A stretch of 64,000 nt of DNA from Aureibacter tunicatorum (GTDB lineage: Bacteria; Bacteroidota; Bacteroidia; Cytophagales; Cyclobacteriaceae): contig NZ_AP025305.1 of NCBI RefSeq assembly GCF_036492635.1, positions 1,240,001-1,304,000 of the forward strand, in the 5' to 3' direction. The notes under the pieces were generated by a model that saw only the letters and a program-made list of their open reading frames with translations, searched no databases and was not told the DNA's origin. Shown piece after piece: positions 44,101 to 52,336 of this stretch; position 1 is the first letter of the stretch, and each line of letters opens with the position of its first letter. A program made the position numbers and the translations under genes.

Positions 44101-45498
44101 ACGGATATTTTGGGATTTTTGCCTATGGCAATAGCCTCAGGTGCCGGAGCAGAGGTTCAAAAACCTCTGGCTACAGTAGTGATTGGAGGCTTGTTCACAG
44201 CGACTTTATTGACACTTTATGTTTTGCCGATATTGTATCAATGGCTTGAAAGTCGCAAAGGAAATCATTCGGGTATAAAAAAGCCTGCAATAGCATGTTT
44301 AATGATTCTAGGAGCTTCGCAGTTATTGAACCCTTACGATGTTCAAGCTCAAAATGAACCTCAAGCATATACTTTGGAAGAGGCATTGGAAGTCGCTAAG
44401 GAAAATTTTCCAGCGATGAAAAAAGCTTTATTGGTAGTAGAACAAAGCGAGGCGATGAGAAAGACAGCTTTTGACCTTGGACAAACTGATATATTTACTG
44501 GAAGAGAAGAGGTGGGTGACGAGCCGGTAACAACTAAAGTTGGTTTTGGTCAGACGATTGATTTTCCGACGAGTTTTACAGCAAAAAGTAGATTGCTAAA
44601 AAGTCAGGTAAAGCTTCAGGAAGATGTATTGGAAATGACTGAAAATGATTTGGTGAGAAATGTCAAGACTTCTTATTATAGTGTGCTTTATGCTCAAAGC
44701 AGGTTTTATTTGATAAATAAAGTCAATGAGATCTATAAGGACTTTGAAAGAGTTGCTAGGATCAGATTTGAAACTGAAGAGACGACAAAGCTGGAATATA
44801 TTTCCGCAAGCAATAAATATCAGCAGGTTAAAGTGGCTAAAGTACAGGCTGAAGTAGATGTGAATATTGCAAAACAACAGTTGGCGCTTTGGTTAAATAC
44901 TACTGATGAAATTGAAGTGACAGGAGAGTTGGAACAGAACTTAGCTTCATTGCCTGAGAATCTCGCATTGACTGAAGTTATTAATAATCCGACGCTTAAA
45001 ATGTTGGATCAACAAGTGCAAATCAATGATGCGCAACGAAAAGTAGAGTCTAATGAAATGGCCCCTAAGATCAATTTGCAATATGCTTTGCAGGAGACTC
45101 CTAACAGTAGCAATGTTTATAGCTATCAAGTTGGTGTGTCGGTGCCTTTGTGGTTCAAGCCTCAGTTGGGAAGAATTCAGTCAGCGAAGATTCAGAAAGA
45201 TATAAGCCAAAGAGCGTATGAAGAACAGAAAATCAGGTTGGAAAGCCAATTTGTTCAGTTGCTTCAGGAATTTGATAAGGTTGAGAGATCTTTGGAATAT
45301 TATCAAAGTACAGCATTGAATCTAGCGGAAGAACAGATTGACGCTTCTGCGAAGAGTTATAAAGAAGGTGAAATTGATTATGTCGCTTACATTCAAAATG
45401 TGGAAGAAGCGTTGAGAATCAAACAGGATTATTTGTCATTTCTTAATCAAAGCAATCAGCTGATCGCGCAAATCAATTATCAATTAGGGAACAGGTAG
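41149..45498 (+). CDS. Heavy-metal efflux pump: CusA/CzcA RND permease fused to TolC-like channel domain
   Basis: Proton-driven metal export pump, probably for Cu, Ag, Zn or Cd. Residues ~1-1035 are a CusA/CzcA RND permease with 12 membrane helices; GAIDFGIIVDGAVIIVES (about 397-414) carries the TM4 signature with Asp, and REVPIDATPDITNNQVQV marks the start. Residues ~1043-1067 form a signal-like hydrophobic stretch (IACLMILGASQLL, then VQAQ), and ~1075-1449 an outer-membrane efflux (TolC-type) domain of long helices. One polypeptide would have to be cut or span the envelope. This 1449-aa fusion is a known Bacteroidota arrangement. The adaptor gene starts 47 bp later. Confidence 0.93.
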   Translation: MIETIIKFSIKNKFIIGLLMVAWIVAGIWSMREVPIDATPDITNNQVQVITLSSNLGTTDIEQFVTYPVELAMGNLPGVEEIRSISRFGLSVVTIVFEEDMGTYLPRQLVSEKLGEVKEEIPEGFGTPEMGPITTGLGEIYQYTLEVDPKYKNKYDETELRTIQDWIVKRQMSMLPGVVEVNTFGGKEKQYEVAVDPYKLQSMGITITEIADALMANNENVGGAYIEKERKANFIRGEGLMLTKDDIANTVVKNENGRPVLVKDVGTVKFGSGVRYGSFTANGDEAVGGMVLMLKGANSDKVIKRVKERIAEIQKSLPEGVTIKPFLDRSQLIAKTTSTVKTNLIEGGLIVIFILVILLGNWRGGLVVATTIPLSLLFAFILMNVFGVWANLMSLGAIDFGIIVDGAVIIVESAVFYMTGFLHRNKEMNAEDRDRLTIEASSKMMNAAFFGQLIILIVFLPILTLTGIEGKMFRPMALTFSFAMIGAMILCLTYVPMITALFVNVQPKEKQKKSIGDKIMGLFHRVYEPSLTWALDHGKIVVGASLGLLVAGGFFFTRLGGEFIPKIDEGDIAMQALLKPGSALSETTKASEKIEDILLKEFPDEIKSVMARIGVSEIPTDPMPMDIADMFIILNSKDEWTKAKTKNELIDQMKVKLGVLPGINFQFSQPMELRFNELMTGVRQDLAIMIFGEDLGVLSHKAEEVGKLIAGVPGVGDVQVEATEGLPQMTVKYNRMKLARYGLNIADINRVISAGYGGEKAGVIFEGEKKFDMVVRFKENAKKDIESLRNLFVSLPNGKQIPLKEVAQIDYIPAPMQISRDNTKRKIAVGVNVRGRDVETLVAEIESILDEQLNLPPGYSIKYGGSFENLKKAKDRLSIVVPIALGLIFVLLYFALKSAVQSLVIYIAIPLAAIGGIFSLLVRDMPFSISAGVGFIVLFGVAVLNGLVLITSLNELKEAGVENLRERIKKATHSRLRPIVLTASTDILGFLPMAIASGAGAEVQKPLATVVIGGLFTATLLTLYVLPILYQWLESRKGNHSGIKKPAIACLMILGASQLLNPYDVQAQNEPQAYTLEEALEVAKENFPAMKKALLVVEQSEAMRKTAFDLGQTDIFTGREEVGDEPVTTKVGFGQTIDFPTSFTAKSRLLKSQVKLQEDVLEMTENDLVRNVKTSYYSVLYAQSRFYLINKVNEIYKDFERVARIRFETEETTKLEYISASNKYQQVKVAKVQAEVDVNIAKQQLALWLNTTDEIEVTGELEQNLASLPENLALTEVINNPTLKMLDQQVQINDAQRKVESNEMAPKINLQYALQETPNSSNVYSYQVGVSVPLWFKPQLGRIQSAKIQKDISQRAYEEQKIRLESQFVQLLQEFDKVERSLEYYQSTALNLAEEQIDASAKSYKEGEIDYVAYIQNVEEALRIKQDYLSFLNQSNQLIAQINYQLGNR

Positions 45499-45545
45499 GT
45501 GCGCAATATTTTGTGTACCAACTGTGCACCAACAAAAGGAAAACA

Positions 45546-46862
45546 ATGAAAACAATAATAGCAACATCATTGGCAATATTAGCGCTAAGTTTCAGTGCCT
45601 GCCAATCAAATAATAAAGGAAATTCTTCTGAAGATGATCATGAGCACCATCACGAAGAAGGTGATGCGACAACGGTTACGCTGAATGAAGTGCAGATGAA
45701 GTCTGTTGATATGCAGTTGGGTAAAATCGAAGACCGTAATATTTTCAGTACTTTGAAAGTGACTGGAGAGCTCGAATTGCCACCACAAAACAAAGCTTCT
45801 GTTTCTCCATATTTGGAAGGAATTGTCGATAGAGTATTTGTAATGGAGGGTGAAAAAGTTCGAAAAGGACAAGTGTTAGCTTATCTATCACAGCCCGAGT
45901 ATATTCATCTGCAAGATCAGTATTTATCCAAATACAATGAATTGAAATACCTCAAAAAAGAGTATGAGCGCAAGAAGCGACTTTATGAAGAAAAAATTAC
46001 TTCAGGAAAGGATTTTCAAAGCGTGGAGGCTAATTACAATTCCGCGATGGCAAAAGTGCAGGCATTGAAAGAAAAGCTATTGCTGATGAATTTCTCTCCA
46101 GAGCAAGTGAAGAAAGGGAAGATTTCTCAAGTAGCCAAAATTATATCCCCTATTGACGGTTTTATCACGCAGGTAAATACGAATGTTGGGAAGAATGCTT
46201 CTCCGCAAACGCCAATGTTTTTGATTGTCAATAATAAAGGCTTATATCTGGATTTGACTGTTTATGAAAATGATCTTAATGATGTGGAAGTCGGTCAGAA
46301 ATTGAAATTTACAGTTGCAAATCAAAAAGATGTGATGGAGGCTGAGGTTTTCGCGATCAACCAATCATTTGAAAAAGATACCAAGGCTGTAAAAGTTCTT
46401 GCGAATATAATAGGCGAGAAGAAAGGAAACCTATTGGCAGGCATGTACGTCAATGCTACGATTGATTTGGGGGAAGAGAAAGTGCCGACTTTGCCGAGTG
46501 AGGCTGTGATCACGGAAGGTGATGGATCTTATATTTTTATTGTAAAGGCTGAAAAGCATGAAGTTCACGAAGAAAATGCCGAAAGCCATAGTCATAAGGA
46601 ACATAATCACGAAGGTCATGACCATTCAAAGGAGCTCGCTCCACAGAATATCATTCATGGGGATCATGATCACAGCCATGAGGCAAATCTAGACCATTCA
46701 TTGACATTTGAAAAAGTCAAAGTAATCAAAGGAAGAGAAGCAGATGGCTTTATAGAAGTCACCTTGCTTCAAAAATTGCCAAAAAATACTGAAGTAGCCA
46801 TCAACGGAGCTTATTACCTTATTTCTGAAATGGGCAAATCCGAGACAGCGCATACGCATTAG
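45546..46862 (+). CDS. CusB/CzcB-like metal efflux adaptor lipoprotein with His-rich segments
   Basis: Periplasmic membrane-fusion partner of the CusA-type pump. The ATG at 45546 gives a normal lipoprotein signal (SLAILALSFSAC). Residues ~30-45 already carry HEHHHEEGD. The lipoyl halves (YLEGIVDRVFVMEGEKVRKG; IDGFITQVNTNVGKNASP) flank a helical hairpin. Residues ~335-385 are an unusually long His/Glu stretch with SHSHKEHNHEGHDHS and HGDHDHSHE, which should bind Zn, Cu or Ni. The rest forms the membrane-proximal domain. It is closed by a hairpin at 46873-46898. His-richness fits Zn/Cd/Co (Czc) as well as Cu. Confidence 0.93.
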   Translation: MKTIIATSLAILALSFSACQSNNKGNSSEDDHEHHHEEGDATTVTLNEVQMKSVDMQLGKIEDRNIFSTLKVTGELELPPQNKASVSPYLEGIVDRVFVMEGEKVRKGQVLAYLSQPEYIHLQDQYLSKYNELKYLKKEYERKKRLYEEKITSGKDFQSVEANYNSAMAKVQALKEKLLLMNFSPEQVKKGKISQVAKIISPIDGFITQVNTNVGKNASPQTPMFLIVNNKGLYLDLTVYENDLNDVEVGQKLKFTVANQKDVMEAEVFAINQSFEKDTKAVKVLANIIGEKKGNLLAGMYVNATIDLGEEKVPTLPSEAVITEGDGSYIFIVKAEKHEVHEENAESHSHKEHNHEGHDHSKELAPQNIIHGDHDHSHEANLDHSLTFEKVKVIKGREADGFIEVTLLQKLPKNTEVAINGAYYLISEMGKSETAHTH

Positions 46863-46872
46863 GATTAAATTA

Positions 46873-46898
46873 TTAGCCAGATTTTAATATCTGGCTAA
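46873..46898. terminator. Bidirectional terminator hairpin
   Basis: Perfect 10-bp stem TTAGCCAGAT/ATCTGGCTAA with a 6-nt loop, between the convergent adaptor and TonB-C-terminal genes. Flanking T/A runs are short. Confidence 0.75.
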
Positions 46899-46906
46899 AA
46901 CCAATT

Positions 46907-47872
46907 TTATCGAAGTCTATAAATGACAGGAAATGTTAATTCATGTTTAATTCCTTGCCCTCTTAATTTATAGGGTGTTACGCGATCAATTAAACTTAAT
47001 ACTCTTAATGTTTCCTCATTTAGGTAAGGATTTAAGTTGTTAATGATAATAATATCATTTACGTTTCCTTCTTTTGAAATTATCATTTTAATGTAAACAC
47101 TGCCTTGTATTGCTCTTCTTCTTGCTTTGCCTGGGTATTTTAAATTATTACTTATAAATTCATATAATCCTTTTATTCCTTTATCACCTATAGAGACTTC
47201 TTCTGTAATTTGTTCATAAGAATATTTATTTCTCTGATCATCAAAGCTTACTCCTCTGACAAGTTCACCATTTTCATACTTCTCTTCATAGCTCAATAAT
47301 TTGCTGTCAATATCATAGCCCTTCCACTTGCCATGCTTGCGCATATCTTTTACCATTCCAGAGTCGATGAGCACATTATTTTCATAATTCAGCATTGTGC
47401 CATTTCCTTCAGAGATTAATTGCTTGCCGAGACTGTCATAAAATGAGACAACCTTTTGATTGTATTGGGTTCTGGATAAGGAATCATCATAAAGCACTTC
47501 TTTTTGCAGTTGCTTGTTGGAGTACCAATGACTTTCTATTCCTTCTTTTATATCTTCTTTATAAAGTACTTTCGTTTTTTGATTCCCATTTTTATGGTAT
47601 GTGATAAAGTACCCATCTTGATACTCGTAAGTGTCAAACTTTCCTTTTTTCTCTTCAAATCTGTGCAATTTACGGCCTTGCTGGTAAAGCTCGCCGCTCA
47701 TATGATAGATTTTGAATGTAGTATAATCATTCACCTTATCAGATTCAATTCGATAATATTTTGCTTCTGTTGAATCGGTAGTGTTAAGATGTTCATCGAG
47801 CAGTGTTCTTTTTTGGGCTAATAGAGATTCGCTTGTCCAAAGAGCAAATATGAGGAATAATATTTTTTTCAT
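46907..47872 (-). CDS. Secreted protein with MORN-like repeats and TonB C-terminal domain
   Basis: 321 aa with a signal peptide (MKKILFLIFALWTSESLLAQ). Residues ~45-210 contain short MORN/YwqK-type units (FITYHKNGNQKTKVLYKE, GIESHWYSNKQLQKEVLYD, GKWKGYDID). The last ~85 residues form a TonB C-terminal fold (LKYPGKARRRAIQGSVYIKM, ISKEGNVNDIIIINNLNPYL, FPVIYRL). Unlike true TonB there is no N-terminal membrane anchor with Pro-rich spacer; the signal peptide implies a periplasmic product. The family is common in Bacteroidota; whether it contacts outer-membrane receptors is unknown. Single gene, possibly with a promoter in the AT-rich 47873-48000. Confidence 0.82.
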   Translation of the reverse strand: MKKILFLIFALWTSESLLAQKRTLLDEHLNTTDSTEAKYYRIESDKVNDYTTFKIYHMSGELYQQGRKLHRFEEKKGKFDTYEYQDGYFITYHKNGNQKTKVLYKEDIKEGIESHWYSNKQLQKEVLYDDSLSRTQYNQKVVSFYDSLGKQLISEGNGTMLNYENNVLIDSGMVKDMRKHGKWKGYDIDSKLLSYEEKYENGELVRGVSFDDQRNKYSYEQITEEVSIGDKGIKGLYEFISNNLKYPGKARRRAIQGSVYIKMIISKEGNVNDIIIINNLNPYLNEETLRVLSLIDRVTPYKLRGQGIKHELTFPVIYRLR

Positions 47873-48063
47873 GTAAGTAGGTTGTGGGTCTGTTGAATTT
47901 AAATATTTATGAATTTTAATCTTTTAATTTGAATTTATGGCTTATTATTTATTTTTTAAGCAAATTAATTACTTTTTTAACTGAAAAAATTAAAATTATT
48001 GAGAGGGGCTAGTTTAACATTCCATGTTTTGAGGTGTTGAGGAATTATTCAAATCGACGAAAT

Positions 48064-48471
48064 ATGGAAATGAAAAGGAATGTTGACTTAGGTTTATTGA
48101 TATTAAGAGTATCCTTGAGTTTTATTTTAATGTTTCATGGAGTTGCAAAACTACGAGATGGAGTGAGTTTTATCACTAATTTGTTGAGCGAAAAGGGCTT
48201 GCCCGAGTTTATAGCCTATGGATCGTATTTTGGGGAATTGATAGCTCCATTCTTGGTGTTATTGGGATATCGCACAAAGCTATTTGCAGGCTTTATAGCT
48301 GGAAATATGTTTGTTGTTATTTATTTGGCGCATATGAATGAACTTTTTACGCTTAATCAATACGGCGGGTGGGCTGTGGAGCTTCCGGCTTTGTTTTTTT
48401 TCGGAGCCTTATCGTTGATGTTTACTGGTGGAGGGAAGTTCGCAGTGTCTTCAAAATCAATATTAGATTAG
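48064..48471 (+). CDS. DoxX family membrane protein
   Basis: 135-aa inner-membrane protein with four helices (about residues 6-25, 43-62, 67-87, 100-122) and the family segment LILRVSLSFILMFHGVAKL near the N-terminus, with SYFGELIAPFLVLLGYRT later. The ATG at 48064 (or 48070) is preferred over the GTG at 48034, since the first helix follows it. DoxX proteins are linked to respiratory quinones and oxidative stress, but the exact role here is unknown. It is a single gene, opposite in direction to the TonB-C-terminal gene. Confidence 0.85.
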   Translation: MEMKRNVDLGLLILRVSLSFILMFHGVAKLRDGVSFITNLLSEKGLPEFIAYGSYFGELIAPFLVLLGYRTKLFAGFIAGNMFVVIYLAHMNELFTLNQYGGWAVELPALFFFGALSLMFTGGGKFAVSSKSILD

Positions 48472-48532
48472 TGAATTCTAATTTATTTTATTAATTGCCC
48501 AATAATCAATGACTGGTTTCAGTATATTTGTT

Positions 48533-48540
48533 TTATTATA
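48533..48540 (+). promoter_or_regulatory. -7 promoter element of the lipoprotein gene at 48565
   Basis: TATATTTG matches TAnnTTTG and lies 25 bp before the ATG, leaving a very short leader. No TTG at the standard distance, so the -33 is weak. Confidence 0.4.
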
Positions 48541-48564
48541 CTTATGATAAAACACAATAATTAA

Positions 48565-49509
48565 ATGAAACTACACAAGCTTTTGCTGGGGCTACTGTTA
48601 GCACCGATGTTTTTTGGGTGTTCTGCTTTGTTTGATCCTTCTTCTGGTGGGGATACTGTTGAGAAGAATCCTTATAGATTGAAAACGACGAATGTTTTTA
48701 TGTCAACAGGAATTCAAACATCAAAAATCGAATATTTTTATCAGGACGAAAGAGTTACGCATTCTATTTACTCAGTGCCATCAGTAGATAATTCGTGGTT
48801 TGAGACAAGAAAAGACGTCTATGAATATGATGGCAATAAAGTAACGAAATTCGAGTTTTTTAAAGCTGAATCAGGTGACTGGGAAGAAAGCAATGCTTAC
48901 ACGTATTTCGAATTTGAAGATGGAAGATTAGTCAAACTTACATATGATATTTTTAATGGCACTGATGTGCAGGAGTATGCATATGATGGCAATGCGTTGG
49001 CTTCCATGGAGTTTAGAAAGTTCACAGGAGCCAATAAGGATCAGGAAGTAATGTATAATAAGCATGAAAATGTCTATCAGGGTGGCAACTTGATAGAGTC
49101 TATAGTCTACTATAAGGATAAGCTATCAATACTTGAATTGAGTCCTTACACCAAAGACAGTTTTATCTATAATTCTGATAATTTGACTAAATATGTGAAC
49201 TATCAATATGATATGAATACATCGGAATGGAAAGAGCGAAACATAACTGAATACACTTATACAGGTGGCTTAATGGACTCATATGTGAAGTCATATTGGA
49301 GCGATGCTGAAAATAAATGGTTGGTTACCTTTCAGGCTGATTATGAGTATAATGAAAATAATTTCGTTGTGAGAATGGAAAATGTTTACACAGAATCTCC
49401 TTCTGTGAATAATAGAATACATACTTATGAGTATGAAGAAGAGAAAGGAAATTTGAAGTCATTTGAAGATCCTCAAAGAATTGGCATATATCAAACTTCT
49501 GTGCTTTAA
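48565..49509 (+). CDS. Lipoprotein with YD-type/RHS-like beta repeats, unknown function
   Basis: 314-aa lipoprotein (signal to Cys19, MFFGCSAL). It consists of repeated beta-hairpin units with Tyr-Asp turns (VYEYDGNKVTKFEF, YFEFEDGRLVKLTYD, YAYDGNALASMEF, EYTYTGGLMDSY, DYEYNENNFVVRMEN), similar to the YD repeat-like segments of many Bacteroidota lipoproteins (DUF4595-like). No toxin or enzyme domain is seen, so it is probably a surface or periplasmic beta structure, not a full RHS element. Single gene ending at a strong bidirectional terminator. Confidence 0.7.
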   Translation: MKLHKLLLGLLLAPMFFGCSALFDPSSGGDTVEKNPYRLKTTNVFMSTGIQTSKIEYFYQDERVTHSIYSVPSVDNSWFETRKDVYEYDGNKVTKFEFFKAESGDWEESNAYTYFEFEDGRLVKLTYDIFNGTDVQEYAYDGNALASMEFRKFTGANKDQEVMYNKHENVYQGGNLIESIVYYKDKLSILELSPYTKDSFIYNSDNLTKYVNYQYDMNTSEWKERNITEYTYTGGLMDSYVKSYWSDAENKWLVTFQADYEYNENNFVVRMENVYTESPSVNNRIHTYEYEEEKGNLKSFEDPQRIGIYQTSVL

Positions 49510-49526
49510 TTTCAATTGTTGAAATG

Positions 49527-49560
49527 CTCAAAGCCGTCTCTTTGAAGTGACGGCTTTGAG
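49527..49560. terminator. Bidirectional terminator
   Basis: Perfect 12-bp stem CTCAAAGCCGTC/GACGGCTTTGAG with a 10-nt loop, between convergent stops at 49509 and 49568. No long T-run on either side. Confidence 0.78.
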
Positions 49561-49567
49561 TTAATGA

Positions 49568-50977
49568 CTAATCTATTTTATATAATTGAGGAAGTTTATA
49601 GCTTCCTTCATATACTTCTTTTTCAGGTTCATATAGTCTAAATTGCAACATGAAATCCTCGTTAGGAGCCGGCAACCAATTAGCCTTCATTTTTTTATCT
49701 TTAGGTTGCTTGTGAGAAATATAGATGGTTAAGCTGCCGTCATCATTTTTGATTAACTTTTCCGTTGTTGAACCGATTTTGTATCTGTCAATTTTATTTT
49801 CGACCATGAATCTGTCTTTAGCATCATACATGGTAATCGACCAAAAACCTCCATCTTGTTCTCTCACAGGGATATCAGCAGGAAGCGTGATTTGGTATGA
49901 GTTGTTCCCGTTTAATTGAACACCCTTGTTGTCAACATATCTTTTGGGATACATGGCTCTTTCAGGAGAATTAAGTCCTATAGAATTCATGTTTATGGAA
50001 GATCTTGCCAGATAATCAGTGCCATAAACTCCTGCATTGTATTCCCAATTCCAACCGTTGACTGGTTGTGAACTGTTTCTTGCAGCATCTAAAATAATAT
50101 TGAAGCCATCAATATACGCTTGTTGCAATGCTAGAGCTTTTATCTCGCTTATTGAATCAATCGAATTTGCTCCTATTCCGATTTCCTTGAATGTATCTAC
50201 GATCGCTTGGTCTTCAGCCAGCGGATTTTCAGCGATAACAACTTCCAGTCGTTTAAACCATTCTAGACCTTGAGGGAAATTAACTTTTGGAGCTTCTGAA
50301 CTATTTTGCGGAGTTGGCTGAGAAGGTCCGTTAGGGTATTGGTCTAAAGGCATCAAGCGAAATTCTTTCTGAATTTGTCGAGCTATTTTTTGATCTTTGT
50401 TGTTCTTCACGCCAATTCTCCCGGCAAGCCATATATATTTAGTTCGTGAATAATATACAGGTAGGTTTTCAGGCAATGGGCCATCATAACCTTCTTTTGC
50501 TAAAATGAAATATCCGCCTTCTTCACCAACAGTAGCGTTGCATAGATCAACCACAGACTCTGTATACATGTCCAATATTTGCTCAATCCAATAGCGATTT
50601 TCTATTTTCGGGACAAAAAGCACCATTGGCTGGTCATCAAGGTCGGCCCAGCCCTGTATGTAATAGGTGTCGTTATTGGGCGTGGTATAGGATCTGTCTC
50701 TATAATCCCAAAGCCTAGTTATCGGTCCAAGCTCATTGATGGGCGCTTGCCCATTGCTCATCGGGTGATCTACTGAGGTTTGAAGCTCTCTGGCCACATC
50801 CATCATGACAGGAGCCCAACCATAGACCATTGCTTGCACGCCTATGCTGTATGCGTAGTTATATTCATTTTTATCCTTTTCATTCATGTCATTACTTGAC
50901 GTTTGCATTCCAAAGGATGGCATGGAAACTATAATGGCCAAAAGGAATATTGCGATTATTTTATTTACTTTTTGCAT
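49568..50977 (-). CDS. Secreted DUF1254/DUF1214 protein
   Basis: 469 aa from the Met at 50977, which gives a proper signal peptide (KIIAIFLLAIIVSMPSFG); the frame is open to 51010. The DUF1254 domain covers residues ~50-190 (NNDTYYIQGWADLDDQPMVL, VDLCNATVGEEGGYFIL), and the DUF1214 domain covers ~330-455 (GFWSITMYDAKDRFMVEN, PNEDFMLQFRLYEPE). The two often occur together; biochemical function is not established. An AraC regulator starts 186 bp away in the opposite direction and is its likely control gene. Confidence 0.85.
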   Translation of the reverse strand: MQKVNKIIAIFLLAIIVSMPSFGMQTSSNDMNEKDKNEYNYAYSIGVQAMVYGWAPVMMDVARELQTSVDHPMSNGQAPINELGPITRLWDYRDRSYTTPNNDTYYIQGWADLDDQPMVLFVPKIENRYWIEQILDMYTESVVDLCNATVGEEGGYFILAKEGYDGPLPENLPVYYSRTKYIWLAGRIGVKNNKDQKIARQIQKEFRLMPLDQYPNGPSQPTPQNSSEAPKVNFPQGLEWFKRLEVVIAENPLAEDQAIVDTFKEIGIGANSIDSISEIKALALQQAYIDGFNIILDAARNSSQPVNGWNWEYNAGVYGTDYLARSSINMNSIGLNSPERAMYPKRYVDNKGVQLNGNNSYQITLPADIPVREQDGGFWSITMYDAKDRFMVENKIDRYKIGSTTEKLIKNDDGSLTIYISHKQPKDKKMKANWLPAPNEDFMLQFRLYEPEKEVYEGSYKLPQLYKID

Positions 50978-51163
50978 GACTTTATTATTTTGATTGTCAA
51001 TAAAGAGCAAGTTTAGCTTTGTGGTTTCAGCTAATAAGCTTTTAATGACACAAAGGTCAGCTATTTGGAGTGATTTCAGCTTTTAAGTAAGTGTCTTTGA
51101 CTTTTAAAAAAATGGCAAATATTTTTTAAACGAGTTATAGATTGGGAAATAGATTGTACTGCT

Positions 51164-52120
51164 ATGAAAAACGAAGTCCAACTGGATGTGTCAGATGACA
51201 ATACATCTGGCTTTTTTGAAAAAATCAGCGAAAAGCGTGGCGGAAATTGGAATGGAGAATCGCTTGACTTTTCAGATGATGATGGCGTGTATCAGGTTAT
51301 ATCATTTCAATATGAAAATGACGTTCAAGTAGGAATAACGGAAATGCGCTTGAATTATCCGTTAAGAATAGTCAATAAGCCAACAGGCAAGGCTAAGCAT
51401 GTTGCAATTAGGATAGGTTTTAATGGCGATATCTATAACCTTAAAGGTCAAGATGTTCCCACAGAAGGAGTTTTTATGTACAATGCGGCTCAGTCTTATG
51501 AAGCTGTATTTCCAGCATATATTTGGTTGAAGTGGATGGTCATTAGGTTTCCTTATGACTATTTTGATAAATGGAATCAAGAAAGGGAATTCAAACTATC
51601 TCAAATTATGAAATCTCAAGACAAATGGTTTTTATACTATAGGCTAATTCCAGAAATTGAAGCATTGGTAAGAGAATGCTTTAACAAGTCAATGACTAAT
51701 GAGCTCAGGAGAATAATCTATTACGCAAGAGCTTATGAAATTATAGGGCGGATTATGTTGTTGGTGGAGTCTGAAGGAGAAAGAGTCGTAAGCATGAAAG
51801 TGCGCGAAGATGATTTGAACGTGATGTTTAGAGTGAAAGATTTTATATTGAATGACTTTTCAATGACTCCTAATTTGGAAGATTTAAGCAAGCAGTTTCT
51901 GATGAGCAAATCCAAATTGCAGCGAACATTCAAAAAAGTCTTTAATATGCCGTTGCTGAAGCTTTACAATCATCATAGAATGGAAGAAGCTCATAAAATG
52001 CTGAAATACTCAGACATGCCAGTGTATGAGATTGGCGAACAGCTTGGCTTTAGCGATTTAGCGCACTTTAGCAGCAGCTTCAAGAAATTCTTTGGCTATA
52101 ATCCGAATGATTTGAGGTGA
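51164..52120 (+). CDS. AraC-family transcriptional regulator
   Basis: 318-aa regulator with a unique N-terminal ~215 residues, probably a ligand-sensing domain, and a C-terminal AraC/XylS double helix-turn-helix (~220-315). The first helix pair includes LEDLSKQFLMSKSKLQRTFKKVF, the second MPVYEIGEQLGFSDLAHFSSSF and KKFFGYNPNDLR, the usual family signature. Divergent from the DUF1254 gene, sharing a 186-bp region, which suggests it regulates that gene. The ligand is unknown. Confidence 0.92.
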   Translation: MKNEVQLDVSDDNTSGFFEKISEKRGGNWNGESLDFSDDDGVYQVISFQYENDVQVGITEMRLNYPLRIVNKPTGKAKHVAIRIGFNGDIYNLKGQDVPTEGVFMYNAAQSYEAVFPAYIWLKWMVIRFPYDYFDKWNQEREFKLSQIMKSQDKWFLYYRLIPEIEALVRECFNKSMTNELRRIIYYARAYEIIGRIMLLVESEGERVVSMKVREDDLNVMFRVKDFILNDFSMTPNLEDLSKQFLMSKSKLQRTFKKVFNMPLLKLYNHHRMEEAHKMLKYSDMPVYEIGEQLGFSDLAHFSSSFKKFFGYNPNDLR

Positions 52121-52336
52121 TCTTATGGATAGGTATTTATCTATATATCCATAAAGCCTTATCTTGTCTTTGAAACTGTCATATCTGAATTTGCTGGGAA
52201 GGTAATTTGAAATGCAAATATTAGTTGGGATTAAAGTATTCGTTGGATAGATTGATAAAGGGGATATTTTTAGTGATTCTACGTGTATTTAATTATCTTT
52301 AATGTGTATTTATTTATTGATTTTTAAAGAGATGGA

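Noticed and set aside
48565-49509. RHS/polymorphic toxin from its YD-like repeats
   Set aside because: The protein is a 314-aa lipoprotein with no RHS core motif and no C-terminal toxin domain.
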